IMG/VR virus record: IMGVR_UViG_3300031673_000319
Coordinates: 1-31,081 of that record
From: a virus
DNA length: 31,081 bases
Direction: 5' to 3' (one strand)
Shown here: piece by piece, positions 19,392 through 27,036 of the stretch
How positions within the stretch are numbered: the stretch's first letter is position 1
Layout: each line of letters opens with the position of its first letter
Translations under genes and position numbers: made by a program
Notes under the pieces: model-generated
What the model was told of the DNA's origin: nothing
Seen by the model: the letters and a program-made list of their open reading frames with translations, nothing else
Database searches by the model: none

Positions 19392-21492
19392 GGTGTCCGT
19401 AATCATAGCAGGCCGGTCTGAGCAATACTTTCAACGCACCGTGGAGTCAGTTCTTGAAGCGGCTACAGGAGACGTTGAGGTGATTGCTGTAATCGACGGC
19501 GAAGAAGCGGACCCGAAGGTTCATTCCGACGATCCACGGGTGAAGATCGTCCGGCTGGAAACATCCATCGGCCAGCGGGCGGCATACAATCTGGGGGTCA
19601 GGGAATCAACCGGCAAGTACGTGATGAAGATTGATGCTCATTGCCTGTTGGGAAAAGGCTTCGATGAAATCCTGGCGGCCCATTGCCCGGAAAAAACCGT
19701 GGTCCTCCCAGAAATGCGCCGGCTGGATGTGAGGGCGTGGAAAGATAAGCCACGCGGAAAGACCCATTTCATGTATTTCGGTCTTGATCTGTATTGCCAC
19801 TTTTGGAGCGAATACCGCAAGCGCGAAGAGGCAAAGTGCGATTATCCAGAGGTGATGACCGGGCAAGGTTCATGCTGGTTCACCACAAGGGAATGGAATG
19901 ATCACATCGGCCTGTTAGACGAGGGAGTCGGCTCCTGGGGGAATGTCGGGATTGAGATTTCATTAAGGACATGGCTCTGCGGCGGCTCACAGATAGTCAA
20001 TAAAAAGACATGGCAGGCCCATTGGTTTAGACGAGATGATGGCGGTTTTACCTACCCGATGGATGGCAGGCAGGTTGCGAAAGCGCATAAATACACTTGG
20101 GAAAATTATTATTTTAAGGACAATGCATTTCCGAATCAAGTCAAGCCGTTCTCATGGCTGCTCAAGAAGTTTAACCCTCCGGGCTGGGATGCCTATTTAA
20201 TAGACGAATATAAATCGCCGAGAGTGATTGTTTACTATACGGACAGCAAACTCGAACCGAGACTGGCGGCAGCGGTTCGGAAGCACCTAAAGAAAATGGC
20301 GGGTCCGATCCCCATTATAAGTGTCAGCCAGGAACCCTTGAACTTCGGCAAGAACATCTGCGTCGGGGAAAAGCCGCGCTCGGTAATGAGCATGTTTGAG
20401 CAGCAGCTTGCCGGATTGAAGGCGGCTCCCGAGGGTTCGATTATCTATCTATGCGAGCATGATATCTTTTATCATTCAAGCCATTTTGCCTTTATCCCGC
20501 CGACTAAAAAACATTGCTGGTTTAACACCAATCGTTATCATCATAGGTTCGGGATGGATAGCTTCTTGAAGGCTAGGGGGAAGCGAGCATACAGTCAAGG
20601 GGTGGCATATAGGGAAATGTTGATTCCCCATTTTGAGACCAGAATAGCCGAGAGAGGAAAAATAAAAATACACATACCTTTTCATAATTTTGAATCGTCA
20701 AGGCCCAATGTGGATATCAGGCATGGTGCAAACCTAACTCCTGACAGTCACTACAAAAGAGATTGGATCGGGAGTAATTTGAAGGGTATTTATAACCTCC
20801 CGGGGTGGGGCGGGCCAAAACATTTCAGGTCAGTAGTTGGGTACAGGGAATTAAGCTCAGAAACGGGTCCAGAAAAGTCGGCTATTGCCGTGATAAACAG
20901 TAACGGTGGTGATCCAGTAGCATATCTTCGGAAAAAGTTTCGTCGGTCCCTGCCGCAGATGTCTCCTGTTCGATGCATATCGTTCAAGCGCGAAGGACTT
21001 CCAGTGATATTCAGAGATTTGCGTTTTGCAAAGGGAGCAGAAATCGGAGTTCGAGAGGGATTTTATTCCGAACAATTATGTAAAACCATCCCAAACATTG
21101 ACTTACTATGTGTGGATATTTGGGAGGTATACCCCGGTCACAAAGTTAAGAAGACTGCTGAGCAGCATTACGCCGAAGCACAGGAAAGATTAAAACCTTA
21201 TAATGCGAAACTCTGGAAGAAGGATAGCCTTGATGCAGCAAAAGAGATACCGGATGGATCTCTTGATTTTGTTTATATCGATGCAGCACATAGGTTTGAT
21301 AATGTCATTCAAGACCTTGTAACATGGGTGCCTAAAGTCAAGGTGGGGGGCATAGTGAGCGGTCATGACTACTACCGGGGAAGGAACAATGGTGTTGTAC
21401 CTGCGGTGAATGCCTACACATATGCCCACCAGATAAATGAATTTTTTCTGACAGACGAGAAAGAACCGAGTTTCTTTTGGGTGAAGCAATGA
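19378..21492 (+). CDS. Three-domain enzyme: GT27-like glycosyltransferase, second GT-like domain, methyltransferase
   Basis: About 704 residues from a TTG start with GGGAGG five bases upstream (GTG at 19384 is possible). Domain 1 (1 to ~275) is a GT-A fold opening with VSVIIAGR. It has the polypeptide GalNAc-transferase signature: D86-A-H88, then W187-G-x3-I-E193-I-S-x-R197-x-W-x-C-G-G203, then H215-W-F-R. The W-to-H distance of 28 equals that of human GalNAc-T2 as I recall it; the two residues that touch the sugar in that family (Glu-Asn) are V190-G191 here. Domain 2 (~280-500) has GLKAAPEGSIIYLCEHD with E360-H-D362, a DxD-like site. Domain 3 (~543-704) is a SAM methyltransferase (E555-I-G-V-R-E-G; D635 in VYIDAAH). 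Likely role: glycosylating, and methylating the sugar on, the serine-rich protein encoded upstream. Confidence 0.8.
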   Translation: MSVDRVSVIIAGRSEQYFQRTVESVLEAATGDVEVIAVIDGEEADPKVHSDDPRVKIVRLETSIGQRAAYNLGVRESTGKYVMKIDAHCLLGKGFDEILAAHCPEKTVVLPEMRRLDVRAWKDKPRGKTHFMYFGLDLYCHFWSEYRKREEAKCDYPEVMTGQGSCWFTTREWNDHIGLLDEGVGSWGNVGIEISLRTWLCGGSQIVNKKTWQAHWFRRDDGGFTYPMDGRQVAKAHKYTWENYYFKDNAFPNQVKPFSWLLKKFNPPGWDAYLIDEYKSPRVIVYYTDSKLEPRLAAAVRKHLKKMAGPIPIISVSQEPLNFGKNICVGEKPRSVMSMFEQQLAGLKAAPEGSIIYLCEHDIFYHSSHFAFIPPTKKHCWFNTNRYHHRFGMDSFLKARGKRAYSQGVAYREMLIPHFETRIAERGKIKIHIPFHNFESSRPNVDIRHGANLTPDSHYKRDWIGSNLKGIYNLPGWGGPKHFRSVVGYRELSSETGPEKSAIAVINSNGGDPVAYLRKKFRRSLPQMSPVRCISFKREGLPVIFRDLRFAKGAEIGVREGFYSEQLCKTIPNIDLLCVDIWEVYPGHKVKKTAEQHYAEAQERLKPYNAKLWKKDSLDAAKEIPDGSLDFVYIDAAHRFDNVIQDLVTWVPKVKVGGIVSGHDYYRGRNNGVVPAVNAYTYAHQINEFFLTDEKEPSFFWVKQ

Positions 21493-21710
21493 TTGGTCAT
21501 CGCTGTAAAAACTGCATATGGTGGGATAATGAGCATGATCACGTGAAAACTATCCCGGTTACTCTTAACAAGGTAGTTCCCGGCATTTGCAGGAAACACA
21601 AACCAGGGGGATTGAAGATCGGGGATTATTACTACGGGGTTCAGATCATCATGGATGCTTATGAGTTCTGTGGAGAATTTAGAGGGGGGAGTGATGGGGT
21701 GCCCGGCTGA
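21489..21710 (+). CDS. Small cysteine-rich zinc-binding protein
   Basis: A 73-residue protein with C6-x2-C9 (CKNC), a later C-R-K-H and a final F-C-G-E-F, the layout of a small zinc-binding domain common in phage and bacterial genomes (C-x2-C-W-W ... C-x2-H ... C-G-E-F). Role unknown. It starts in the ATGA overlap with the glycosyltransferase gene, and its 3' end overlaps the next gene by 17 bases. Confidence 0.7.
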   Translation: MIGHRCKNCIWWDNEHDHVKTIPVTLNKVVPGICRKHKPGGLKIGDYYYGVQIIMDAYEFCGEFRGGSDGVPG

Positions 21711-22092
21711 AGTATTTGTAGGCGATAATCTGGTCTTTTCGATCACATGCCATGACGCGGATACCGGGGTCTTGACGGATGCAGATGCGGCGCCGGCCTA
21801 CAGAGTTTATGAGGATGAGACGGCAACGGCGATTCTGACCGGGACCATGGCCGTACTGGATACTGCCAACACGACCGGATTTTATACCGAACTCGTTGCC
21901 TGCACGGTTGCCAACGGATTTGAGGTTGACAAAACCTACACCATCTATATCGAGGCGACCGTTGATGGCGATACCGGCGGGATCTGCTATGCATTTAAGG
22001 CCAAAGATCCCCTGGCCGAGGTAAATGTTAAAGAAGTGAACGATGTGGCCTTAACGGGGAACGGGGGAGCAACCCCGTGGGGACCGGTATAA
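21694..22092 (+). CDS. Beta-sandwich virion-associated protein (132 aa)
   Basis: A 132-residue protein beginning MGCPAEVFVGDNLVFSITCHD, with AYRVYEDETATAILTGTMAVLD and FEVDKTYTIYIEATVDGD. This is the Ig/beta-sandwich pattern of an uncharacterised phage family that sits near head-tail connector genes, sometimes as the N-terminal part of a longer fibre-like protein. Here the usual C-terminal extension is missing and the protein stops after TGNGGATPWGPV. GGGGGGAG serves as ribosome site; GTG three bases upstream is an alternative. Confidence 0.55.
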   Translation: MGCPAEVFVGDNLVFSITCHDADTGVLTDADAAPAYRVYEDETATAILTGTMAVLDTANTTGFYTELVACTVANGFEVDKTYTIYIEATVDGDTGGICYAFKAKDPLAEVNVKEVNDVALTGNGGATPWGPV

Positions 22093-22093
22093 C

Positions 22094-22294
22094 ATGAGCA
22101 TGGGAACCTGCTGGACAACGGGGGTATGGGTAACTGATTCGTGGGCAGATGGATCGTGGGCTGGTCGGATTGCTGCATTCACGACCAGCGTCATCCATGC
22201 GATGAAGGGGATAACCATGATCAGCGCGAGGCAAGGCACAACCAAAATAAGCGCCATGGACGGACCTACGAAAATATCGGCAAGGGTGAATTAA
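22094..22294 (+). CDS. Small hypothetical protein (66 aa)
   Basis: A 66-residue product starting MSMGTCWTTGVWVTDSWADG with a W-rich repeat (GVW.TDSWADGSWAG) typical of short phage ORFs beside the preceding beta-sandwich protein. The C-terminal half has two similar peptides, TTKISAMDG and PTKISARVN. It ends one base before the next start. Function unknown. Confidence 0.5.
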   Translation: MSMGTCWTTGVWVTDSWADGSWAGRIAAFTTSVIHAMKGITMISARQGTTKISAMDGPTKISARVN

Positions 22295-23191
22295 ATGGAC
22301 AGATTTAAACCACTACAGCCGGCGGAAGAAGGATATCGGGAGTTTGACTTTGACGATGCGCTGGGGACGGCAACGATAGCATCGGCTGTCGTGTCGGCGA
22401 AGATCGTTTCAACCGGCGTTGATGTCACGGCCACTCTGACCACGGTCGCTAAACAGGACATTACGACCGATACGTCATCCTGCTTTGTCTGGTGCATCGG
22501 ACTGACGGACGGTGTTGACTATCAAATCACCTGTAAGATCGTGGGATCGGACGGTTCAAAACACGAACTGGAAGGGCTGTTGTATGTAGGCGCTGTTCCG
22601 GCAACGGCGGTGACGGGAACCGGTCCGGGTCTCGTAGTGGCGCCGATTATCGAGCCGGTTGGCCTGGCGGAAATGAAAACGCACCTAAAGGCAACCGAAA
22701 CGGCTCTTGATGAAGATATTACTGATGCAATCGTCGGCGGCAGGGAAACGGTTGAGACGATCACCCGCCGGGCGCTCTTAACACAGACGTGGGACTATTG
22801 TCTCAATGAGTGGCCGGACGGCGACTATATCAAGCTCCCATTAGGATGCCTCCAGAGTTCCGGGCTGTCCGTAAAGTGGAAGGACGAAGACGGCACGGAA
22901 ACGACCTTGACCCTAACGACCGACTATCTGGTCGAAACGAACGGGGAGAGGATAGGCCGTGTAGTATTGCCCTATGGCGAGACATGGCCGAGTGGGACTC
23001 TTTACCCTTCGAATCCGATCACGGTGCGGTTCGTTGCGGGCTGGACAACCGCCGCCCTGGTCCCGAAGAATATCAAAAGGGCGGTCATGTTTGCGGCGGA
23101 AGATGTTTTCTTTCACGGGGACCGTCATGATGTTTTAAAGCCGATTATCGATAACCTTTTGGCGACGTGGAGGCTATGGTGGGAGTTTTGA
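22295..23191 (+). CDS. Head-tail connector (gp6-like) fused to an N-terminal beta domain
   Basis: A 298-residue protein. The C-terminal ~185 residues match the HK97 gp6/YqbG-type adaptor that sits on the portal: PVGLAEMKTHLKATETALDEDITDAIVGGRETVETITRRALLTQTWDYCL (positions ~120-170), then a DYLVETNG...VRFVAGWT block, and a helical end. The first ~110 residues are an extra beta-rich domain (ASAVVSAKIVSTGVDVTATLTTV), longer than usual adaptors, possibly related to the bound Ig-like domain proteins upstream. It begins one base after the previous stop. Confidence 0.8.
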   Translation: MDRFKPLQPAEEGYREFDFDDALGTATIASAVVSAKIVSTGVDVTATLTTVAKQDITTDTSSCFVWCIGLTDGVDYQITCKIVGSDGSKHELEGLLYVGAVPATAVTGTGPGLVVAPIIEPVGLAEMKTHLKATETALDEDITDAIVGGRETVETITRRALLTQTWDYCLNEWPDGDYIKLPLGCLQSSGLSVKWKDEDGTETTLTLTTDYLVETNGERIGRVVLPYGETWPSGTLYPSNPITVRFVAGWTTAALVPKNIKRAVMFAAEDVFFHGDRHDVLKPIIDNLLATWRLWWEF

Positions 23192-23520
23192 AAGTAACAA
23201 GCCCGAGCGAACTGAATAGGCGGATTGAACTTCAATCCCCGACGACGGCCAACGATGCTATGGGCTCATCCGTCACCACTTGGACGACAGTGGACACCGT
23301 ATGGGCGAAAAAAACGACTCACCGGAGTGATGAAGCGGTGCAGGCCATGGCGACAACCGGGACGGCGATTCATAACTACCGGATCAGATACAGAACAGAC
23401 GTGCTGAGTTCATGGCGCATTAAGGACGGGACAAAGTATATGGCGATCATCGGCCCCCCGATTGAAAAGATTGAAGGAAGTCAACGGTATTCGGACATCA
23501 CGGTGAGGGAGGTGGCATAA
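23176..23520 (+). CDS. Head closure / head-tail joining protein
   Basis: About 114 residues in the Phage_H_T_join pattern (SPP1 gp16-like): SELNRRIELQSPTTANDAMGSSVTTW, then VWAKKTTHRSDEAVQAMATTGT and IRYRTDVLSSWRIKDGTKYM. It closes the connector after DNA packaging and docks the tail. The exact start is uncertain: ATG 23176, GTG 23179 or TTG 23188 are all in frame, with GGAGG at 23169-23173 favouring the first two. It overlaps the end of the connector gene. Confidence 0.85.
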   Translation: MVGVLKVTSPSELNRRIELQSPTTANDAMGSSVTTWTTVDTVWAKKTTHRSDEAVQAMATTGTAIHNYRIRYRTDVLSSWRIKDGTKYMAIIGPPIEKIEGSQRYSDITVREVA

Positions 23521-23946
23521 ATGGAAAATCTCTTAACCGCCATCGCCACCAAATTCTTAGGCTCCGACTTCTCGACCGATGTCGGCGGGCGGGTATATTT
23601 GGACAAGGCCCCGGATAAGCCCACGTTTCCATACTGTGTTTATTTTGACGTTACAGACTACCCAGATAATGTTTTTGCCAAAACCGGGGAGGAGTATTTA
23701 TTTCAGTTTTCCCTATTCTCAGCGGCTCAGGCGGCTGCGGAAATCACTACCATGCTCAAAGACTTGAAGGCGCTCTTTGATGATTGCAGTATGACCATTC
23801 CGCCCACCGGGACAGTTACGGATATACTTATCTGGTGTAAGCGAGGCGCTAAACAGACATTTACTGAAGAAATCACGACGGTAAAAGGGACGACACAAAT
23901 CCGTCACTGGTCGCAGGAATACGAAATCACGACCCAGAAGGTATAG
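23521..23946 (+). CDS. Tail terminator / completion protein (DUF3168-like)
   Basis: A 141-residue protein starting directly at the base after the previous stop. GGRVYLDKAPDKPTFPYCVYFDV and FQFSLFSAAQAAAEITTMLKDLKALFDDC are typical of the DUF3168/gpU-like tail terminator group, which caps the tail tube for joining to the head. Position between head closure and tail tube genes agrees, although two glycosyltransferase genes intervene before the tube. Confidence 0.75.
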   Translation: MENLLTAIATKFLGSDFSTDVGGRVYLDKAPDKPTFPYCVYFDVTDYPDNVFAKTGEEYLFQFSLFSAAQAAAEITTMLKDLKALFDDCSMTIPPTGTVTDILIWCKRGAKQTFTEEITTVKGTTQIRHWSQEYEITTQKV

Positions 23947-23956
23947 AAAGGAAATC

Positions 23957-24235
23957 ATGGAAAATCTTGATGCAGCAATAGCGGAAGTGAAGGCGGTAAG
24001 GGAACATGATGAGGCTTTGTTGGCTGCAAAAGAGGCGGCTGAGGAAGGGAAGCCACTTTCGCAAATCACCCGCTCGGAATGGATAGCGTTTAATTGGATC
24101 GAAATCGCCTTGACGATGGGGGATGGCAGAACAGAAAGAATGTTTGACGCCATCACAATGCGGACCCCCGCAGAGGCTTTACAGGCTGCCGACGAGTGGG
24201 ATCAGACGGCGGAAGAAAGGGCGGAATTCGCATGA
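23957..24235 (+). CDS. Small acidic helical hypothetical protein (92 aa)
   Basis: A 92-residue, alanine- and glutamate-rich helical protein with AAGGAAATC before its start. No family recognised. It is coupled by ATGA to the glycosyltransferase at 24232, so the two are likely co-translated. Confidence 0.5.
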   Translation: MENLDAAIAEVKAVREHDEALLAAKEAAEEGKPLSQITRSEWIAFNWIEIALTMGDGRTERMFDAITMRTPAEALQAADEWDQTAEERAEFA

Positions 24236-24942
24236 GGCTCGCGGGAATCACTAAAATCAGAAACGAACAGGAGATAATTCAAGACACCCTTGATCATTTC
24301 TCATTTTGTGATGCCTTGTATGTTTATGATGATTGCTCGTCTGACGCTACGGCTGCTATCTGCAATGCTCACCCGAAAGTCAAAAGTGTCGTGCGGGGGG
24401 TGAGTTGGGATTCCGATAGACTCAGGGCCGAGCATCAAACACGGCAAAGAATCCTGAAAGAAGCACAAAAAGATAATCCGGAGTGGATACTATACTTCGA
24501 TGCTGACGAGAGAATCGATTGGGATTTCAAAGGATACGAGAATTATGACGGCGTGATCATGCAACTGTTTGATTTCTATATCACCGAGGAAGATAAGGAC
24601 AAACCCTATCACGACAGGCAATGGATGGGGCCTGAGTATCGAAATATTTTGATGATGTTCAGGAACACGCCTAGCGTTAGATATTGCGTGCCAGATCAGC
24701 GAGAAGCGTTGCTGGGGTTTGGCGCTAAACCGTTATATGCGGGATATGTCAAGCACTACGGCAAGGCCATTTCGATAGAGGAATGGGAAAAGACTTGCGA
24801 TTATTATGCTGCGAATTATCCTGAACCATATAAAACGAAATGGCTGAAACGTAAAGGAAAAGCCATACATAATCAATCGGATTTTGGCAGACCTCTTATA
24901 AAATGGGATGAAAAAGAACAGAAAGGCGTGGTTTTGAAATGA
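24232..24942 (+). CDS. Family 2 glycosyltransferase (GT-A)
   Basis: A 236-residue glycosyltransferase with the N-terminal RNEQEIIQDTLDHFSFCDALYVYDDCSSD pattern of GT2 enzymes of the WaaE/SunS-like group and a D90-A-D-E metal-binding motif (YFDADERI). Length is usual for a stand-alone GT-A domain. The start overlaps the previous stop and the stop overlaps the next glycosyltransferase. With the enzymes at 19378 and 24939 it would extend or branch a glycan on a virion or host-surface acceptor. Confidence 0.88.
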   Translation: MRLAGITKIRNEQEIIQDTLDHFSFCDALYVYDDCSSDATAAICNAHPKVKSVVRGVSWDSDRLRAEHQTRQRILKEAQKDNPEWILYFDADERIDWDFKGYENYDGVIMQLFDFYITEEDKDKPYHDRQWMGPEYRNILMMFRNTPSVRYCVPDQREALLGFGAKPLYAGYVKHYGKAISIEEWEKTCDYYAANYPEPYKTKWLKRKGKAIHNQSDFGRPLIKWDEKEQKGVVLK

Positions 24943-26432
24943 AGATTCTCATCACCGCAAAATACATTTCAGGGTCAGCCTATGAGGGCGGATCAAGCCG
25001 GTTCATGAAGTGCGTGGCGGATACCCTGATCGAAATGGGGCATGATGTGACGGCCACCACGACACCGGAGCAATTTACTGCGGACACCTGGGATTTCATC
25101 ATTTGCAGCCATGCCGAAAAGCTGGCCGCGGTCAAGGATAACCCTGCCCGGAAGGTCTGCATAAGCCACGGGATCATCGGCGATGAAGTTTTCCGCCTGG
25201 GGGCGGATCACTATATTTCCGTTTCTGAGGAAGTAAAAGGATTTAACCGCTACCACGGGATAAACAGCGAAGTCATAGGCCAACCGATCAAGATCGGGGA
25301 ACAGATCAGGCCCGGTGCAGAACTGAAAAAGATCCTGATCATCCGCAGGGCGGCAGGATCAAGGGAGGATTGGTTTTCCTTCCTCTCTGAAAAATATGAA
25401 GTCCGGGACAGCGATATTGGCACCCCGATAGAGGATCAAATTGCCTGGGCGGACCTCGTGATCACTCTCGGACGCGGAGCCCTCGAAGCTATGGCACAGG
25501 GAAAGCTGGTCCTGGTGGCTGACAATCGGGAGTATATCGGCTCATATGGGGATGGGTACGTCAACCATGACAATATCCGGGAAATTGCCGTCTGCAACTT
25601 CTCGGGCCGGAGGTTCAAGCATCCTCTTACCCGCGAGTGGATAGATGCGGAGTTGGAGAAATATGATCAATGGGATTCAGATTTGCTCTACACCTATGTT
25701 AAGGAACATCATGACGCCCAGAAGATCGTCGTTCGCTATCTGGAACTGATCAACCGGGCACCGATGAAGATTTCATTCGGAATCTTGTTGGACGATTGGG
25801 TGCGGTTCTCACAGGTATTCCAACAGTCCGAACTGTCAGGGGTGGAAGCCCATTATATCAAGCAACCGGAAACGGCAACGAAGGGGCTAAACAAGCTCCT
25901 CGATATCATCGAAGCGGAAGGGGCGGACATCGCGGTACTCAGTCATCAGGACATGCACTATAAAGCCGATTGGCTGCCAAAGGTACGGGCGCAACTGGCA
26001 AAGCTGCCGGATAACTGGGTGTGTGCCGGGATCGTAGGAAAGGATATGGAGGGCAGGATTGCCGGGGTATTTCGGGATATGAGGATACCCAACTATTTTG
26101 ACACCTCAGATATCCATGACTTTCCAATTCCAGCCTGTTGTTTTGACGAGTGCTGCATCATCATCAATATGAAATCGGGTTTCCGGTTCAACGAAGCCTT
26201 GGAAGGATTTGACCTTTACGGCTCACTGGTCGTCCTTCAGGCGTGGGAAATGGGCGGGAGTGTGTGGATCATCGACGCTTATGCAGAGCACTATTGCCTC
26301 CGTGACATGCACTGGCGACCGAATGAAAAGTATTGCAGTAATTTCAAATGGCTCTGGGAAAAATATCACGAGATCGGGCGGATTGATACAACCGCGATCG
26401 GGTTCAAGGAAGGGGAAGGGGAAGCGGCATAA
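24939..26432 (+). CDS. Two-domain glycosyltransferase (GT-B-like plus StrF-like GT-A)
   Basis: A 497-residue protein. Residues 1 to ~275 look like a GT-B fold: KILITAKYISGSAYEGGSSRF at the start, a helical Rossmann-type middle, and ITLGRGALEAMAQGKLVLVAD (near residue 175), the donor-site motif of that fold. Residues ~276-480 resemble the StrF/Glyco_tranf_2_5 GT-A domain: ISFGILLDDWVRF, then VLSHQDMHYKADWLPKV near residue 333 and CAGIVGKDMEGRIAGVF. Two transfer activities in one chain would give a short glycan of defined sequence. It is coupled to the GT2 gene and followed by a strong terminator. Confidence 0.82.
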   Translation: MKILITAKYISGSAYEGGSSRFMKCVADTLIEMGHDVTATTTPEQFTADTWDFIICSHAEKLAAVKDNPARKVCISHGIIGDEVFRLGADHYISVSEEVKGFNRYHGINSEVIGQPIKIGEQIRPGAELKKILIIRRAAGSREDWFSFLSEKYEVRDSDIGTPIEDQIAWADLVITLGRGALEAMAQGKLVLVADNREYIGSYGDGYVNHDNIREIAVCNFSGRRFKHPLTREWIDAELEKYDQWDSDLLYTYVKEHHDAQKIVVRYLELINRAPMKISFGILLDDWVRFSQVFQQSELSGVEAHYIKQPETATKGLNKLLDIIEAEGADIAVLSHQDMHYKADWLPKVRAQLAKLPDNWVCAGIVGKDMEGRIAGVFRDMRIPNYFDTSDIHDFPIPACCFDECCIIINMKSGFRFNEALEGFDLYGSLVVLQAWEMGGSVWIIDAYAEHYCLRDMHWRPNEKYCSNFKWLWEKYHEIGRIDTTAIGFKEGEGEAA

Positions 26433-26489
26433 CTAACAATCAGGGTTCTCTCTAAGGTCGGCCAACTAAAGAGGGACGTAAGAACATTT

Positions 26490-26535
26490 AACGGCAGCCG
26501 GTTAGGGCTAACCACCTAACCAGCTGCCGTTTTTT
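26490..26535 (+). terminator. Strong Rho-independent terminator before tail genes
   Basis: Perfect 9-bp stem AACGGCAGC (26490-26498) / GCTGCCGTT (26523-26531), one C/A mismatch, then a further 6-bp stem GGTTAG / CTAACC, and a run of six T residues at 26530-26535. It ends the glycosyltransferase transcript. The tail tube gene starts 41 bases later with a strong AAGGAGG; no clear promoter is visible in between. Confidence 0.9.
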
Positions 26536-26576
26536 GTTGCCCTGACCAACAGCGACAAAACAAGGAGGACAGTAAA

Positions 26577-27005
26577 ATGGCAAAACTCAGTGGCAAGGCG
26601 GGAAAGGTGATGTACGGCACCGTTGTTATTGCCGAAATCACGGAATGGTCGACGAGCGGCTTTAAGATGGAACTCGTCAAGAAAGACCCGGCTTTTGGGG
26701 ATACCGGGGCGGCGGAATACATAGCCTTACAGCTCGGCGATGCAGGGACGATCAGCTTTTCAGGCAACTATGATCCGGCCAATACGACCGGACAGGCGGC
26801 GCTTGCGACGGTAGCAAAGAGCGGTCTCGGCTGTACGAATCTCTATCTCTATGAAACCGCGACAGCTTATTGGCAAGTGGCTGCCGGCGGGGAAATCTTC
26901 CTCACGGGTGGCTACGAACCCACCACGATGCCCCGGAGCGGAATCGGCAAGGTGGCTTTCACCGCGCAGGTATCCGGCGCATACCTGGAAAGAGTCGGAT
27001 CGTAA
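26577..27005 (+). CDS. Major tail (tube) protein
   Basis: A 142-residue tail tube subunit. AKLSGKAGKVMYGTVVIAEITEWSTSG and GDAGTISFSGNYDPANTTGQAAL are characteristic of small siphophage tube proteins of the gpV/TTP type. Length is normal and the AAGGAGG ribosome site is near perfect, as expected for an abundant virion protein. It is followed after a short gap containing a GCCC-GTAA-GGGC tetraloop hairpin (27011-27022) by the chaperone gene. Confidence 0.88.
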   Translation: MAKLSGKAGKVMYGTVVIAEITEWSTSGFKMELVKKDPAFGDTGAAEYIALQLGDAGTISFSGNYDPANTTGQAALATVAKSGLGCTNLYLYETATAYWQVAAGGEIFLTGGYEPTTMPRSGIGKVAFTAQVSGAYLERVGS

Positions 27006-27036
27006 TAACAGCCCGTAAGGGCAGAAAGGCAGTAAT

